NCBI GenBank assembly: GCA_900548145.1 | Contig: URJB01000001.1 | Location: 248,001-312,000 of the forward strand | Reading direction: 5' to 3' | Source of the DNA: an uncultured Eubacteriales bacterium | GTDB taxonomy: Bacteria > Bacillota > Clostridia > Christensenellales > Aristaeellaceae | Length of the DNA: 64,000 nucleotides | Part shown: positions 58,331-64,000 of the stretch, in pieces | Numbering within the stretch: the stretch's first letter is position 1 | Layout: each line of letters opens with the position of its first letter | Notes under the pieces: model-generated | What the model was told of the DNA's origin: nothing | Database searches by the model: none | What the model saw: only the letters and a program-made list of their open reading frames with translations | Program-made: the position numbers and the translations under genes

Positions 58331-59110
58331 TTACGGAGTCGCCCGGCGTGGCGTATGCCCGGCGTATTCCCGATAGACCCGATGGAACGTGCGCATACTG
58401 GAAAAGCCGCAAGCGGAAGCCACCTCCATCAGGGGCATATTGCTTTCCCGCAGCACCTTTTCTGCCATCCGGCAACGCAGCCCGTTGACGTACCGGGTAA
58501 AGGAGCAGCCTACTCTCGCGTTAAAGATATGAGAAAATCGACCGGCGCTGTAGCCGAATTGAGCCGCTGTTCCGGCTACCGTCAGTTCCTCCGAAAAGTG
58601 ATTCTGCAGATACATCAGGAGCTCGCGCACCAGATCGCTTTCCGCGCTGGGAACCTTGTCCTTCAGGCCGACCTTTTCCATCAGCAAAGCCAGTACGGCC
58701 AAATTCAGTCCGTTGATATAGTTCTGGTTTTGTTCGTGGACGGGGTTCGCCGCCAGCTGCAGCAATCGGGCACATTCGGCCGCATCTTCTGCACGCACGA
58801 TGTCGGCGGCAAACCTTTTCTGACTCAGCGACGTTTGCAGCGACGGCACCGTTGCAAGCGGAATCGTCGCCACGATGGTTTGTGCATGGGCGGGCGTTGT
58901 ATAGCCATGGATCGTATAGCTTGAATTGACTATGATCTCCCCTGCACAGGCCACTCGGCTTCGGCCCTCCTGCATGGCTACCAGGGAGCCTTCTTCCACC
59001 AGAATCAGCTCTACAGCGCTATGAAAATGGGCTATCGACTGGTTATCGACCGCGTGCCAGACCTGTGCCTCCATGCGTTGATCTCTGGCCAGTTCATAAA
59101 ACTGCTGCAT
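58331..59110 (-). CDS. AraC family transcriptional regulator
   Basis: 259 residues. A cupin N-terminus (AVDNQSIAHFHSAVELILVEEG) with the histidine metal-like pattern and a C-terminal double helix-turn-helix (FGYSAGRFSHIFNARVG and MPLMEVASACGFSSMRTFHRVY). The ATG at 59110 follows AAGGAG; two upstream ATG codons lack sites. It is divergent from the Gfo/Idh/MocA gene, with a 141-base shared control region, and probably regulates it. Confidence 0.9.
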   Translation of the reverse strand: MQQFYELARDQRMEAQVWHAVDNQSIAHFHSAVELILVEEGSLVAMQEGRSRVACAGEIIVNSSYTIHGYTTPAHAQTIVATIPLATVPSLQTSLSQKRFAADIVRAEDAAECARLLQLAANPVHEQNQNYINGLNLAVLALLMEKVGLKDKVPSAESDLVRELLMYLQNHFSEELTVAGTAAQFGYSAGRFSHIFNARVGCSFTRYVNGLRCRMAEKVLRESNMPLMEVASACGFSSMRTFHRVYREYAGHTPRRATP

Positions 59111-59172
59111 GGTTTTCTCCTTCCCCATCCGTATGCATAGCGGATATTGGCACAATCATATCACAAACTGGC

Positions 59173-59203
59173 GCGACAGAAAAGCCCCTGCCCATTATAA
59201 TGG
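59173..59203 (+). promoter_or_regulatory. Promoter of the Gfo/Idh/MocA gene
   Basis: GCGACA (59173-59178), 17 bases, TATAAT (59196-59201). The -10 is inside a 12-bp palindrome CCATTATAATGG (59192-59203), so the same bases form a -10 on both strands; a divergent promoter or operator is possible. Confidence 0.55.
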
Positions 59204-59251
59204 ACACAAACAAAGGGGCTGACAGACAGCCTTACGACAAGGAGCTACACT

Positions 59252-60307
59252 ATGAACACGATCAAGGCAGGAATCATCGGATTTGGTTATATGGGCCATT
59301 TTCACCTGAACAAGGCCCGTCAGCTGGAAGAGTTGGACGTGGTATCGGCCTACGACATCGACGCGGAAAAACGAGCAGGCGCAGCGAACGAAGGCCTGAC
59401 CGTTTATGACACGTTGGAAAGCTTTTTGGCGGACGAAACCATTTCTCTGGTCTTCATCTGCACGCCCAACAACGTCCATGCCGAACTGGCGATTGCTTCC
59501 TTGCAGGCCGGCAAGCACGTCATGTGCGAAAAGCCCGTCACCATGGATTCTGCGGAACTGGAGCAGGTCATTGCCGCCGCAGAAAAGGCGAACCGCATCT
59601 TCACCGTACACCAGAACCGTCGCTGGGACGAGGACTATCTCATGGCCTGTCAGGCCGTACAAAGCGGTGAGATCGGCAATATCACGACCATTCAGTCCCG
59701 GGTATACGGTCAGCGTGGCGTGTGCTTCGGCTGGCGGGCCGACCCCGTTGCAGGCGGCGGAATGCTGTACGACTGGGGCATTCACCTGATCGACCAGTTG
59801 CTGTGCATGTTCAGGGGGCACAAGGTTGTCAACGTATATGCTCGACTTCTCAGCATTCTGACTCCCGCTGTGGACGACAGCTTTGAACTGCAGCTGGAAT
59901 TTGATAACGGGGTCGTCGGTAAGATTCAGGTGGGCACCTTCTGCCTGCAGGATCTTCCCCGCTGGTTCGTCTATGGCGACCGCGGCACTTTGAAGATCGA
60001 CGATTTCTCCGGCAAAACCGGCGGCATGGCCCGCATCCGTCAGAACGTGCATGGCTTCGACAGCGTATTCGGCAAGCATCTTGGGCCCAGCCGCACCATG
60101 GCTCCGCTGAAGCCGGAATTTGTGGAGACCCTTCCCCTGCCCCAGGTATCCACGGATCCTCTGGCCTATCACCGCAATCTGGCTCGCGCCTGTGCCGGTC
60201 TGGAGCAGCCTTGCGTTTCCTTTACGGATATGCGCCGCGACATGAAAATCGTGGATATGGCTTTCGAAAGCTCCCGCACAAAGCAGGTGCTCTCCACTTC
60301 TCTTTGA
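59252..60307 (+). CDS. Gfo/Idh/MocA family oxidoreductase
   Basis: 351 residues. AGIIGFGYMGHFHLNKAR is the NAD(P) motif, CEKPVTMDSAELEQVI carries the EKP lysine, and GGGMLYDWGIHLIDQLL the histidine region. It probably dehydrogenates a sugar or cyclitol. AAGGAG precedes the ATG. Only the divergent AraC gene is associated with it, so there is no pathway context. Confidence 0.9.
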   Translation: MNTIKAGIIGFGYMGHFHLNKARQLEELDVVSAYDIDAEKRAGAANEGLTVYDTLESFLADETISLVFICTPNNVHAELAIASLQAGKHVMCEKPVTMDSAELEQVIAAAEKANRIFTVHQNRRWDEDYLMACQAVQSGEIGNITTIQSRVYGQRGVCFGWRADPVAGGGMLYDWGIHLIDQLLCMFRGHKVVNVYARLLSILTPAVDDSFELQLEFDNGVVGKIQVGTFCLQDLPRWFVYGDRGTLKIDDFSGKTGGMARIRQNVHGFDSVFGKHLGPSRTMAPLKPEFVETLPLPQVSTDPLAYHRNLARACAGLEQPCVSFTDMRRDMKIVDMAFESSRTKQVLSTSL

Positions 60308-60365
60308 TTCCTTTCGGCAGGCTTGTTTTGCGGCAGGCCTGCCGCTTTTCTTTGAAAGTTAGATA

Positions 60366-60394
60366 TTGACAAAGACAGGTTCGGCAAGTATAAT
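60366..60394 (+). promoter_or_regulatory. Sigma-A promoter of the tRNA-Leu gene
   Basis: TTGACA (60366-60371), 17 bases, TATAAT (60389-60394): both boxes are perfect. The tRNA begins 26 bases downstream. Confidence 0.92.
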
Positions 60395-60420
60395 AGTTTG
60401 TGTTGTCACTCATGTGACAT

Positions 60421-60505
60421 GCGATCGTGGCGGAATCGGCATACGCGCACGTTTGAGGGGCGTGTCCAGCAATGGGTACGGGTTCAAGTCCCGTCGATCG
60501 CACCA
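60421..60505 (+). tRNA. tRNA-Leu (anticodon GAG)
   Basis: 85 nt with encoded CCA. Acceptor GCGATCG/CGATCGC; D stem GCG/CGC; anticodon stem CACGT/GCGTG with loop TTGAGGG, so the anticodon is GAG, reading CUC and CUU; a 13-nt variable arm (CCA/TGG stem) marks class II; T arm ACGGG-TTCAAGT-CCCGT. Confidence 0.97.
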
Positions 60506-60508
60506 CCA

Positions 60509-60551
60509 AAGAACCCGGATATTGATACAATGTCCGGGTTCTTTCTTTTTT
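60509..60551 (+). terminator. tRNA terminator
   Basis: AAGAACCCGGA and TCCGGGTTCTT pair around a 13-base loop, followed by TCTTTTTT. Confidence 0.88.
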
Positions 60552-60842
60552 GCATATTATTGTAGTGCGATCGCTGTAAAACCAATTATATCGTATAGTT
60601 TCGGCAGAAAGCACAAGTAAAAATTCAGCTAATAAAAATATTTATGCGTCATATCGTTCGCTCGTCCAAGCGGCACAGGATGTTTCCGAGCGTTTTTTTT
60701 TCGCCTTTTCCCCGATTTTTTGTAAAGAGTGAACCGCCGAGCTTGCTTCAAAGACAACCGTCACGTAATTCGTGACGCTTACTCGGCGTAACGTTTGCGG
60801 GTTTGCGTAAAGCGATATAAAAAGCTTTCAGGAGGAACAAAA
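60552..60842 (+). other. Non-coding stretch with orphan hairpins
   Basis: No convincing gene. CGCTCG (60659-60664) and CGAGCG (60687-60692) are followed by nine T, a terminator with no gene before it. Further on, CCGAG (from 60739) and CTCGG (to 60785) enclose GTCACG-TAATT-CGTGAC, a nested hairpin. The layout suggests a small RNA or the leader of a lost gene. Confidence 0.4.
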
Positions 60843-60905
60843 GTGCGGGAACCGGAAGCTAAATGTTCACATCATTTCCGTACAACAAACGCGTTATTCT
60901 CGTGA
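60843..60905 (+). pseudogene. Possible gene remnant: short frame with strong ribosome binding site
   Basis: CAGGAGGAACAAAA precedes a GTG that opens only 20 codons before TGA and runs into the 3' end of the convergent DUF4300 gene. The perfect Shine-Dalgarno without a real gene suggests that the coding part was deleted or that the peptide is a leader. Confidence 0.3.
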
Positions 60906-61747
60906 GGTTTCAATTCTCCGATATATTCTCCGTTGATATAAACAAAGGGGCCTGGCTCTTCTTCTTCGCCAAAATATTCCGACCTTTGGGAAAGCATATC
61001 CAGCAATTCGGTCAGGTCGTAAATTTTCGTCGCCTGATATGGTTGCTCAAACGCTATTTTTTCTATAAAAAGCATATGATCCCCGCAGTTTAGAAGAACG
61101 CCCGTATGACCCACGAAAGTTGTTTGGAAATACGGATCATAGATGACAAGGCTAAGCATGGAAACCTGATTGCTGTGAACCTTCAGCCCAAACTCCTCCC
61201 AGGCTTCCGAATATATGTTTTGAGGCTCCTTTCCCTCCGGTACGGTTTTGTCGCCGAAAAGTGTAGTAAAAAGCGCTCTGTTTTCTTTTATTCGTTCGTA
61301 TTTTTCAGTTGAATCAATCGCTTCCATGTCAAACATCAGATAAGTTCCAGTATATGTTTCTTCCACACGTTCGGCAGTTATCAAGCCCTCCAGCAGCAGG
61401 AAAGCCGTCATTCTGCAGTTGGCATCCGAATAATCATGAGTGCTTTCCCACCCATCCATACATTTCGCCGTATCTACGGTGAGTTCGGAGGGGAGGACCC
61501 AGCCATCCTCAAGCCCGGCGTTTCTGCCAGCCGTAGCTGCATAATCTAAAACCCGGTTCTGAAACACGTCTGTGTTGGAAAGCCCTGCATTTTTGAGTTC
61601 TTCCACCACTTCGGATACGGCTTCGTTCCCGCCCAGGAAGGTCGCCATGGGAACCTTTCGATCTGACCCGGCGTCTCCGTTTCCTTTGCTCCATACGTTA
61701 AAGAGCAATAGCATGCACAGCAGTGCAAGCCCAATTTCTTTTTTCAT
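60872..61747 (-). CDS. DUF4300 family exported protein
   Basis: 291 residues. The ATG at 61747 follows GGAGGGATGGA and begins a signal sequence (KKEIGLALLCMLLLFNVW). The body has NCRMTAFLLLEGLI, TTFVGHTGVLLNCGDHMLFIEKIAFEQPYQA and LTELLDMLSQRSEYFG, which I recognise as the DUF4300 pattern. Function unknown; the cysteine and histidine blocks suggest a papain/NlpC-like fold, an inference. It may be an exported lipoprotein-like or wall protein. Confidence 0.78.
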   Translation of the reverse strand: MKKEIGLALLCMLLLFNVWSKGNGDAGSDRKVPMATFLGGNEAVSEVVEELKNAGLSNTDVFQNRVLDYAATAGRNAGLEDGWVLPSELTVDTAKCMDGWESTHDYSDANCRMTAFLLLEGLITAERVEETYTGTYLMFDMEAIDSTEKYERIKENRALFTTLFGDKTVPEGKEPQNIYSEAWEEFGLKVHSNQVSMLSLVIYDPYFQTTFVGHTGVLLNCGDHMLFIEKIAFEQPYQATKIYDLTELLDMLSQRSEYFGEEEEPGPFVYINGEYIGELKPHENNAFVVRK

Positions 61748-61781
61748 TCCATCCCTCCGTTTATTCTCAGTGAACGAAATG

Positions 61782-61810
61782 AGCATAACATATCTTCAGA
61801 TGCTTCGCAA
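61782..61810 (-). promoter_or_regulatory. Promoter of the DUF4300 gene
   Basis: On the minus strand TTGCGA (61810-61805), 17 bases, TATGCT (61787-61782) with a TG extension. Confidence 0.6.
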
Positions 61811-61952
61811 GGTAAGAGCGCCTGAATGCCAGCTATTTCCAGAAAAACCTGTCAATTGGTCAATTTGGAATATCACACGATGGTCGATCACGCTGTATTG
61901 TGAAAAAAATACCGATTCGATTTGAAAATCCGTTTTGACGTAAAAGGGCAGG

Positions 61953-61981
61953 TTGACGGTACGGCGGAGATTCTGTATAAT
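61953..61981 (+). promoter_or_regulatory. Sigma-A promoter of the cytidylate-kinase-like gene
   Basis: TTGACG (61953-61958), 17 bases, TATAAT (61976-61981). The leader to the start codon is about 160 bases. Confidence 0.8.
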
Positions 61982-61987
61982 AAATAT

Positions 61988-62147
61988 AGAGGAAATTCCA
62001 CCTCCTTTACGGCGTACCTGCGAAGGGACGGTGAACGTTGAAGCGTTTCTCTGAAAAAAAGGAAAGCTGCAAATCCAGGCGAAATTTGGTTCCCTTTTGA
62101 AATGACCAGCGGAAACCGTTTGATTATTCAGAAAGGAGCGGAGTTAG
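61988..62147 (+). other. Long 5' leader, no motif recognised
   Basis: About 160 bases between the promoter and the kinase-like gene. Short complementary stretches exist, but no known riboswitch or T-box signature was recognised. Confidence 0.4.
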
Positions 62148-62765
62148 ATGCGAAAAATCATCACCATCGGACGGGAGTTTGGCAGCGGCGGCAGAGAATT
62201 GGGACGCCGTCTGTCAGAACAGCTGCAAATCGCCTACTACGACCGGGAAATTGTTACGGAAATCGCCAAACGCACCCGGAGTTCCGAGGAATATGTGCGC
62301 CGGATCAGCGAAAAAAAGCCGGTGGAATCCTTTCCCATTCATGTAGGCCATACCTTTCCTTTCTATCCCATGCCGGATCCGGTATTTCAGCACAACATGA
62401 CCATTTTTTCGGAGCAGCATAAGCTGTTGGTGGAACTGGCGAAAAAGTCCGACTGCATCATCATCGGTCGCTGCGCGGATCATATTCTGCGGGAGATGAA
62501 ACCTTTCCGCATTTTCGTTTATGCGGACGAAGAAAGCAAGCTGCAGCGCTGTATTGAGCGCAAGCCCGCAGATGAATTGCTGTCCGATGTGGAAATCAGG
62601 CGTCAGATGAAGGAAGTAGATAAGGAACGGGCGAAATACTATGCCTATTTCAGCGGTCAGAAATGGGGAGCCAAGGAAAACTATGACCTGATGCTCAACA
62701 CTTCTGGACAAAAGATCAAGAAGATTGCCGGCGCGTTGGCCGCTTATCTGCGGGACGCCGACTGA
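62148..62765 (+). CDS. Cytidylate kinase-like family protein
   Basis: 205 residues. The P-loop is ITIGREFGSGGRELGRRL; YYDREIVTEIAKRT and CIIIGRCADHILRE match the cytidylate-kinase-like family (PF13189 type), separate from housekeeping Cmk. These are predicted nucleotide or small-molecule kinases of unknown substrate, common in gut Firmicutes. It is 69 bases ahead of the RelQ-like gene, perhaps one operon. GGAG upstream of the ATG. Confidence 0.88.
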   Translation: MRKIITIGREFGSGGRELGRRLSEQLQIAYYDREIVTEIAKRTRSSEEYVRRISEKKPVESFPIHVGHTFPFYPMPDPVFQHNMTIFSEQHKLLVELAKKSDCIIIGRCADHILREMKPFRIFVYADEESKLQRCIERKPADELLSDVEIRRQMKEVDKERAKYYAYFSGQKWGAKENYDLMLNTSGQKIKKIAGALAAYLRDAD

Positions 62766-62834
62766 TCCAGCGGCAACCGTGAGGATCCCCCGACCCCATT
62801 GGCTGGTTTCATAGAACAAGTAGGAGGCTGACAG

Positions 62835-63467
62835 ATGAGCGCAGCGCTGCAGGGAGATTCCCAGGAAATTGTTGTTATGACAAGACTTTATGACGCGGCG
62901 GTTCGACAGCTGGTATTGAAATTTGAGATTCTGAATGACGAGTTCAAGGTGCTGTATGCAAGGAACCCTATTCACCACATTGAGGGCCGCGTCAAGTCCT
63001 TGCCCAGCATCGCGGCAAAGCTCCTGAAAAAAGGGCAGCCCCTGACCATCGAAGCTGCCAAACGGAACGTAAACGATATCGCCGGGGTCAGGGTGGTCTG
63101 CGGTTATATCGACGATGTTTACCGAGTCGCCGATATGATGGCGCGGCAGGCGGATATCCAGCTTATCCGGCGTCAGGATTATATTCAAACGCCCAATTAT
63201 AACGGCTATCGTTCCCTGCATTTGGATATTCGCCTGCCCGTATATCTGTCCGACCGAACGGAGCAGGTGATTGCCGAAATTCAGATTCGCACCATCGCCA
63301 TGGATTTTTGGGCCAGCCTTGAGCATGATGTTCGTTACAAGGTGGACAAGACTAGGCTGCCAGCGGGCATTAATGAGGAAATGCTGGCATGCGCTGATCG
63401 GATTGCTGAGATCGACCGAAAGATGCAGGATATGTACCGACGCATCAAGGCGGCGGAAGGAAAATGA
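62835..63467 (+). CDS. Small alarmone synthetase, RelQ-like
   Basis: 210 residues, the length of RelQ/RelP enzymes, with only the synthetase domain. HIEGRVKSLPSIAAKLLKKG and NVNDIAGVRVVCGYIDDVY start the fold; NGYRSLHLDIRLPVYLS and AEIQIRTIAMDFWASLEHD carry the G-loop and catalytic Glu/Gln positions. No hydrolase or TGS domain. It makes (p)ppGpp from ATP and GDP or GTP. TAGGAGG precedes the ATG. Confidence 0.93.
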   Translation: MSAALQGDSQEIVVMTRLYDAAVRQLVLKFEILNDEFKVLYARNPIHHIEGRVKSLPSIAAKLLKKGQPLTIEAAKRNVNDIAGVRVVCGYIDDVYRVADMMARQADIQLIRRQDYIQTPNYNGYRSLHLDIRLPVYLSDRTEQVIAEIQIRTIAMDFWASLEHDVRYKVDKTRLPAGINEEMLACADRIAEIDRKMQDMYRRIKAAEGK

Positions 63468-63508
63468 AACTCTTTCCTGCCTGAAATAGCGGAAGAAGGT
63501 TCTCATTA

Positions 63509-63540
63509 AGCTGAAAAACTGATCACAGACCAGCTTTTAC
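63509..63540 (+). terminator. Possible terminator after the RelQ-like gene
   Basis: AAGCTG and CAGCTT pair over a 17-base loop, then TTTACC. The T-run is short. Confidence 0.3.
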
Positions 63541-63672
63541 CCGTTATCAGATTGCGCATGGCAGACCCACCAGTCTGAATTTCCGCTGTCATAATCAAAG
63601 ATCAGCTTCTGACGTTTTTATACGTTTTTTCCTAAACAACTTCATTTCAGCATGGGATTTGCTTCACCAAAC

Positions 63673-63828
63673 CTACAGGCAGATGGCTTCCTTGCGAGTT
63701 GACCTGTCATATCCCTGCGTTCTTTTGTCCTGTTGAGCAGACTGGTAACGAATCATAAATGCCAGCAGCGTCAGGGCCGTTAACAGAAAAAGCAGAGCAA
63801 TCAGTTTCAGCCAAAAAGGGTTTTTCAA
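63673..63828 (-). CDS. Small single-pass membrane protein, 51 residues
   Basis: TTG start at 63828, seven bases after AGGAGGG. The product has one N-terminal helix (WLKLIALLFLLTALTLLAFM) and a basic polar tail. I do not recognise it. It follows the rhodanese-tailed gene by 33 bases on the same strand, so it is probably its operon partner. Support comes from the strong ribosome binding site and the clear membrane helix. Confidence 0.5.
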   Translation of the reverse strand: MKNPFWLKLIALLFLLTALTLLAFMIRYQSAQQDKRTQGYDRSTRKEAICL

Positions 63829-63861
63829 TCGTTTTCCCTCCTGATTCAAATTATTTTGTTA

Positions 63862-64000
63862 TCATTCTGCTGCCCAGTGATTGCGGACGGCAGTATAGAG
63901 CCGATACCCGCCGGCAAAATGCTGGCAGTCAAAACCGTTTTGGGAAAGAATGCGGCAGGCCAGATAACTTCTCAGCCCCGACTGGCACATGACGTACACG
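63862..64000 (-). CDS. Rhodanese-domain protein, C-terminal fragment
   Basis: Only the last 45 codons are in the window. VYVMCQSGLRSYLACRILSQ contains the rhodanese active-site cysteine loop, followed by FAGGYRLYTAV. The CQ(S/V)GLR(S/G)Y pattern is most typical of the rhodanese tail of CoA-disulfide reductase-type FAD proteins, but a stand-alone rhodanese is possible because the rest is outside. Confidence 0.75.
   Translation of the reverse strand, partial: VYVMCQSGLRSYLACRILSQNGFDCQHFAGGYRLYTAVRNHWAAE

Noticed and set aside
62214..63506. 430-codon minus-strand frame across the kinase-like and RelQ-like genes
   Set aside because: It spans two plus-strand genes and their gap with no recognisable domain or start signal.

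Overview
The window reads as chromosomal DNA of a low-to-moderate G+C Gram-positive, endospore-forming anaerobe of the class Clostridia, probably a gut lineage. The signs are a complete spoIIIAA-AH operon, an HrcA/CIRCE-controlled hrcA-grpE-dnaK-dnaJ operon, GGAGG ribosome binding sites, sigma-A promoters with 17-bp spacers, a type III pantothenate kinase with an ECF S component, a small RelQ-type alarmone synthetase and carbohydrate ABC importers. G+C is visibly above 50 percent, except for an AT-rich patch near 34.1-34.9 kb. Both sugar-binding proteins have ordinary signal peptides without a lipobox cysteine. The genus cannot be named from the sequence.

Layout. 0-5 kb: an arabinoside-type ABC operon (binding protein, two permeases, start of a GH51 arabinofuranosidase) facing a LacI-family repressor, with a perfect 16-bp operator between them. 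5-10 kb: the class I heat-shock operon. 10.2-12.6 kb: a secreted protein of unknown function and a secreted NUP-family purine-nucleoside protein. 12.8-16 kb: a GlpA-like/GlpB-like/DUF1667 redox trio. 16-17.7 kb: a MarR-DegV operon with two matching operators around its promoter. 17.6-21.7 kb: ECF S component, coaX, hom, tcdA and a GNAT acetyltransferase. 21.9-27.2 kb: an L,D-transpeptidase and the spoIIIA operon. 27.1-30.4 kb: a membrane glycosyltransferase, a DUF1622 protein and hemW.

30.4-35.5 kb: enzymes matching the WbpB/WbpA/WbpE/WbpD route to a 2,3-diacetamido-2,3-dideoxy uronic acid nucleotide sugar, interrupted by an AT-rich unknown gene. 35.8-45.2 kb: a seven-gene catabolic operon (binding protein, two permeases, a large six-hairpin-like protein, two TIM-barrel isomerase/epimerase proteins, a Gfo/Idh/MocA oxidoreductase) facing an AraC regulator. 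45-50.7 kb: MATE exporter, GNAT, double-OB protein, polysaccharide deacetylase and an FAD-Rieske fusion. 50.9-56.2 kb: a large CotH-kinase protein with three lamin-tail domains, a five-copy 75-bp tandem repeat, a DUF4956 membrane protein and a VTC-domain polyphosphate polymerase; this cassette is the strongest candidate for a poorly described system. 56-60.3 kb: MATE exporter, GNAT, and an AraC/oxidoreductase pair. 60.4-64 kb: tRNA-Leu(GAG), DUF4300 protein, cytidylate-kinase-like protein, RelQ-like synthetase, and the end of a rhodanese-tailed protein.

Many neighbouring genes overlap by ATGA or TAATG or lie only a few bases apart, so most blocks are translationally coupled operons. Start codons were chosen from ribosome binding sites. 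Several are TTG or GTG.
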